This document shows, piece after piece, positions 5,246 to 5,594 of a DNA stretch of 5,594 nt. The DNA comes from Parcubacteria group bacterium (GTDB lineage: Bacteria; Patescibacteriota; Minisyncoccia; SW-4-49-11): contig PXDG01000161.1 in assembly GCA_003565105.1 (NCBI GenBank), forward strand, positions 1 through 5,594, written 5' to 3'. Made by a program: the position numbers and the translations under genes. Below the pieces are notes generated by a model. The model ran no database searches. It worked only from the letters and a program-made list of their open reading frames with translations, and had not been told where the DNA came from. The first letter of the stretch is position 1; each line of letters begins with the position of its first letter.

Positions 5246-5264
5246 CAAGTCCATCTACTCCCAC
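5246..5264 (+). repeat. Direct repeat, copy 2: duplicated tRNA-Ile 3' end
   Basis: Exact 19-bp copy of 5050-5068. No tRNA 5' half precedes it. It closes element B by pairing with the guide-like stretch at 5144-5152. Confidence 0.93.
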
Positions 5265-5412
5265 ATAGTCTACGATCATAATAAATCGAAATGATCTCGT
5301 TAAACACAAGCAAAGCAGATACCGAGAGATGGACCAGGAAGGGGGCGGGAATACTAAAACCGGGGGGTTTTAGAGAAAATCCTTTGATTTTCTGTCTAGA
5401 TACTCCCACATA
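5265..5412 (+). mobile_element. Third unit (element C) ending in a partial tRNA-Ile 3' copy
   Basis: The 145-bp step from TACTCCCACATA at 5256-5267 to its exact copy at 5401-5412 suggests another unit stacked on element B. Its interior differs from A and B. It holds GATCAT/ATGATC (5274-5279, 5291-5296) and two adjacent perfect hairpins, CTAAAACC/GGTTTTAG (5354-5361, 5366-5373) with loop GGGG and AGAAAATC/GATTTTCT (5374-5381, 5386-5393) with loop CTTT. GAGATGGACC, beginning at 5314, again contains ATGGAC, complementary to the T-stem GTCCAT. It has no credible reading frame. It may be an older, decayed or different-family insertion. Confidence 0.4.
5354..5393 (+). terminator. Two adjacent perfect hairpins, terminator-like
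   Basis: Two 8-bp stems lie end to end with four-base loops. The second ends in GATTTTCT, a short T-rich tail. They could end a transcript from element B or C; the structure is clear and the function is inferred. Confidence 0.4.
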
Positions 5413-5538
5413 AATCTTTAAAAACAGTAATCTTATTCCTTATTTACACGTAGTAAATAAATTTACGACCACATAGGTAAGAACTCTTAATGCAATATAT
5501 GATATAATTATTATAAGGAAGATTAATAATACACCAAT
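5413..5538 (+). promoter_or_regulatory. AT-rich intergenic stretch with hairpin and extended -10 promoter
   Basis: TTATTTAC (5440-5447) and GTAAATAA (5453-5460) form an 8-bp inverted repeat with loop ACGTA, possibly an operator. TGATATAAT at 5500-5508 (hexamer 5503-5508) is an extended -10 box identical to that of the pilin gene. Transcription would begin near 5515, leaving about 24 nt before the ATG at 5539. GGAA near 5517 is too far from the start to act as a normal Shine-Dalgarno. I see no other gene here. Confidence 0.6.
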
Positions 5539-5594
5539 ATGAGTACATCTTCAGATAAAGAAATTCGAGCAATTTTAGAAGAATATAATTATGA
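5539..5594 (+). CDS. Start of an unrecognised gene (partial)
   Basis: ATG at 5539 opens a frame that stays open to the window edge: 18 codons, MSTSSDKEIRAILEEYNY. The peptide is polar, rich in Glu, and could begin with a short amphipathic helix; there is no signal peptide. The well-placed extended -10 promoter 24 nt upstream, matching the pilin gene's arrangement, supports this start. Too little is visible to name a function. Confidence 0.6.
   Translation, partial: MSTSSDKEIRAILEEYNY

Larger units (their letters stand above)
5069..5264 (+). mobile_element. tRNA-Ile-linked structured element B (196-bp unit; conserved core 5121-5264)
   Basis: The unit lies between two exact copies of the tRNA-Ile 3' end and its core is homologous to element A. 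Core pairings: H1 GAAAAGCTC/GAGCTTTTC (5121-5129, 5133-5141) with loop AGT; guide-like ATGGACTTGAA (5144-5154), an exact 11-nt complement of the tRNA-Ile T arm (5048-5058) and, over nine bases, of the duplicated copy; P2 GCTC/GAGC (5155-5158, 5202-5205); P3 GTGT/ACAC (5166-5169, 5194-5197); conserved internal loop GAG/GGCGA; P4 TTTCAC/GTGAAA (5174-5179, 5183-5188); P5 AATTTGCC/GGGAAATT (5217-5224, 5229-5236) with loop GTCA. H1, P2, P3 and P4 differ from element A on both sides while staying paired, so selection on structure is likely. Unlike A, B has about 50 extra bases before H1 that hold a terminator and an extended -10 box. It encodes no plausible protein. Confidence 0.7.

Noticed and set aside
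5027..5409. Open frames on the minus strand across tRNA-Ile and elements B and C (for example one with GNFPDGKFL, shared in part with element A)
   Set aside because: The shared peptide GN-PDGKFL comes only from the conserved P5 block of the RNA-like element. Outside it the peptides diverge, and there is no promoter or consistent start.
1..5594. Genetic code 25 (TGA as glycine), as in Gracilibacteria and Absconditabacteria
   Set aside because: All complete products reach full family length with TAA stops and no in-frame TGA, and glycine is served by abundant GGA. The sequence gives no support for reassignment.

Overview
The window looks like a chromosome segment of a host-dependent or small-genome bacterium of the Patescibacteria (CPR), most plausibly near the Gracilibacteria/Peregrinibacteria/Absconditabacteria group. 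This placement is inferred from four things. There is a CPR-style type IV pilin whose C-terminal part starts like a formylglycine-generating-enzyme (FGE) module. No start codon has a recognisable Shine-Dalgarno sequence. Promoters are mostly extended -10 or TTGNNN/TATAAT type. Codon use leans strongly to GGA (Gly) and CGA (Arg), with TAA as the only stop seen. No gene needs TGA read as glycine, so the sequence gives no support for genetic code 25.

Layout. 1-715 (minus): 5' part of a pilin/pseudopilin gene that runs off the left edge and was found by reading the minus strand directly; its extended -10 promoter is at 746-754. 716-952: intergenic, with a foldable stretch at 781-884 and the tRNA-Lys promoter. 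953-1025: tRNA-Lys(CUU). 1026-1191: a small structured element ending in a second copy of the 3' end of that tRNA. 1205-1735: rfbC, the dTDP-4-dehydrorhamnose 3,5-epimerase. 1736-1892: promoter and leader of the next operon. 1893-2972: four-domain S1 RNA-binding protein. 2993-4900: ftsH, 20 bp after the S1 gene and probably co-transcribed. 4901-4993: hairpins and the tRNA-Ile promoter. 4994-5067: tRNA-Ile(UAU). 5068-5412: a second structured element, homologous to the first and ending in a copy of the tRNA-Ile 3' end, then a third unit ending in a shorter copy. 5413-5538: AT-rich, with a hairpin and an extended -10 promoter. 5539-end: first 18 codons of an unrecognised gene.

The protein genes are mostly ordinary: surface appendage, surface sugar synthesis, translation and membrane proteolysis. 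The unusual part is the pair of ~140-nt elements behind two different tRNA genes. They share a predicted fold supported by several compensatory base changes. Each ends in a duplicate of its own tRNA's 3' end, and each carries an ~11-nt stretch complementary to the T arm of that same tRNA (11/11 for Ile, 10/11 for Lys). The conserved core therefore appears to be fitted to its tRNA by variable guide-like segments. I do not recognise this family. It could be a tRNA-targeting non-autonomous mobile element, a tRNA-linked non-coding RNA, or both.
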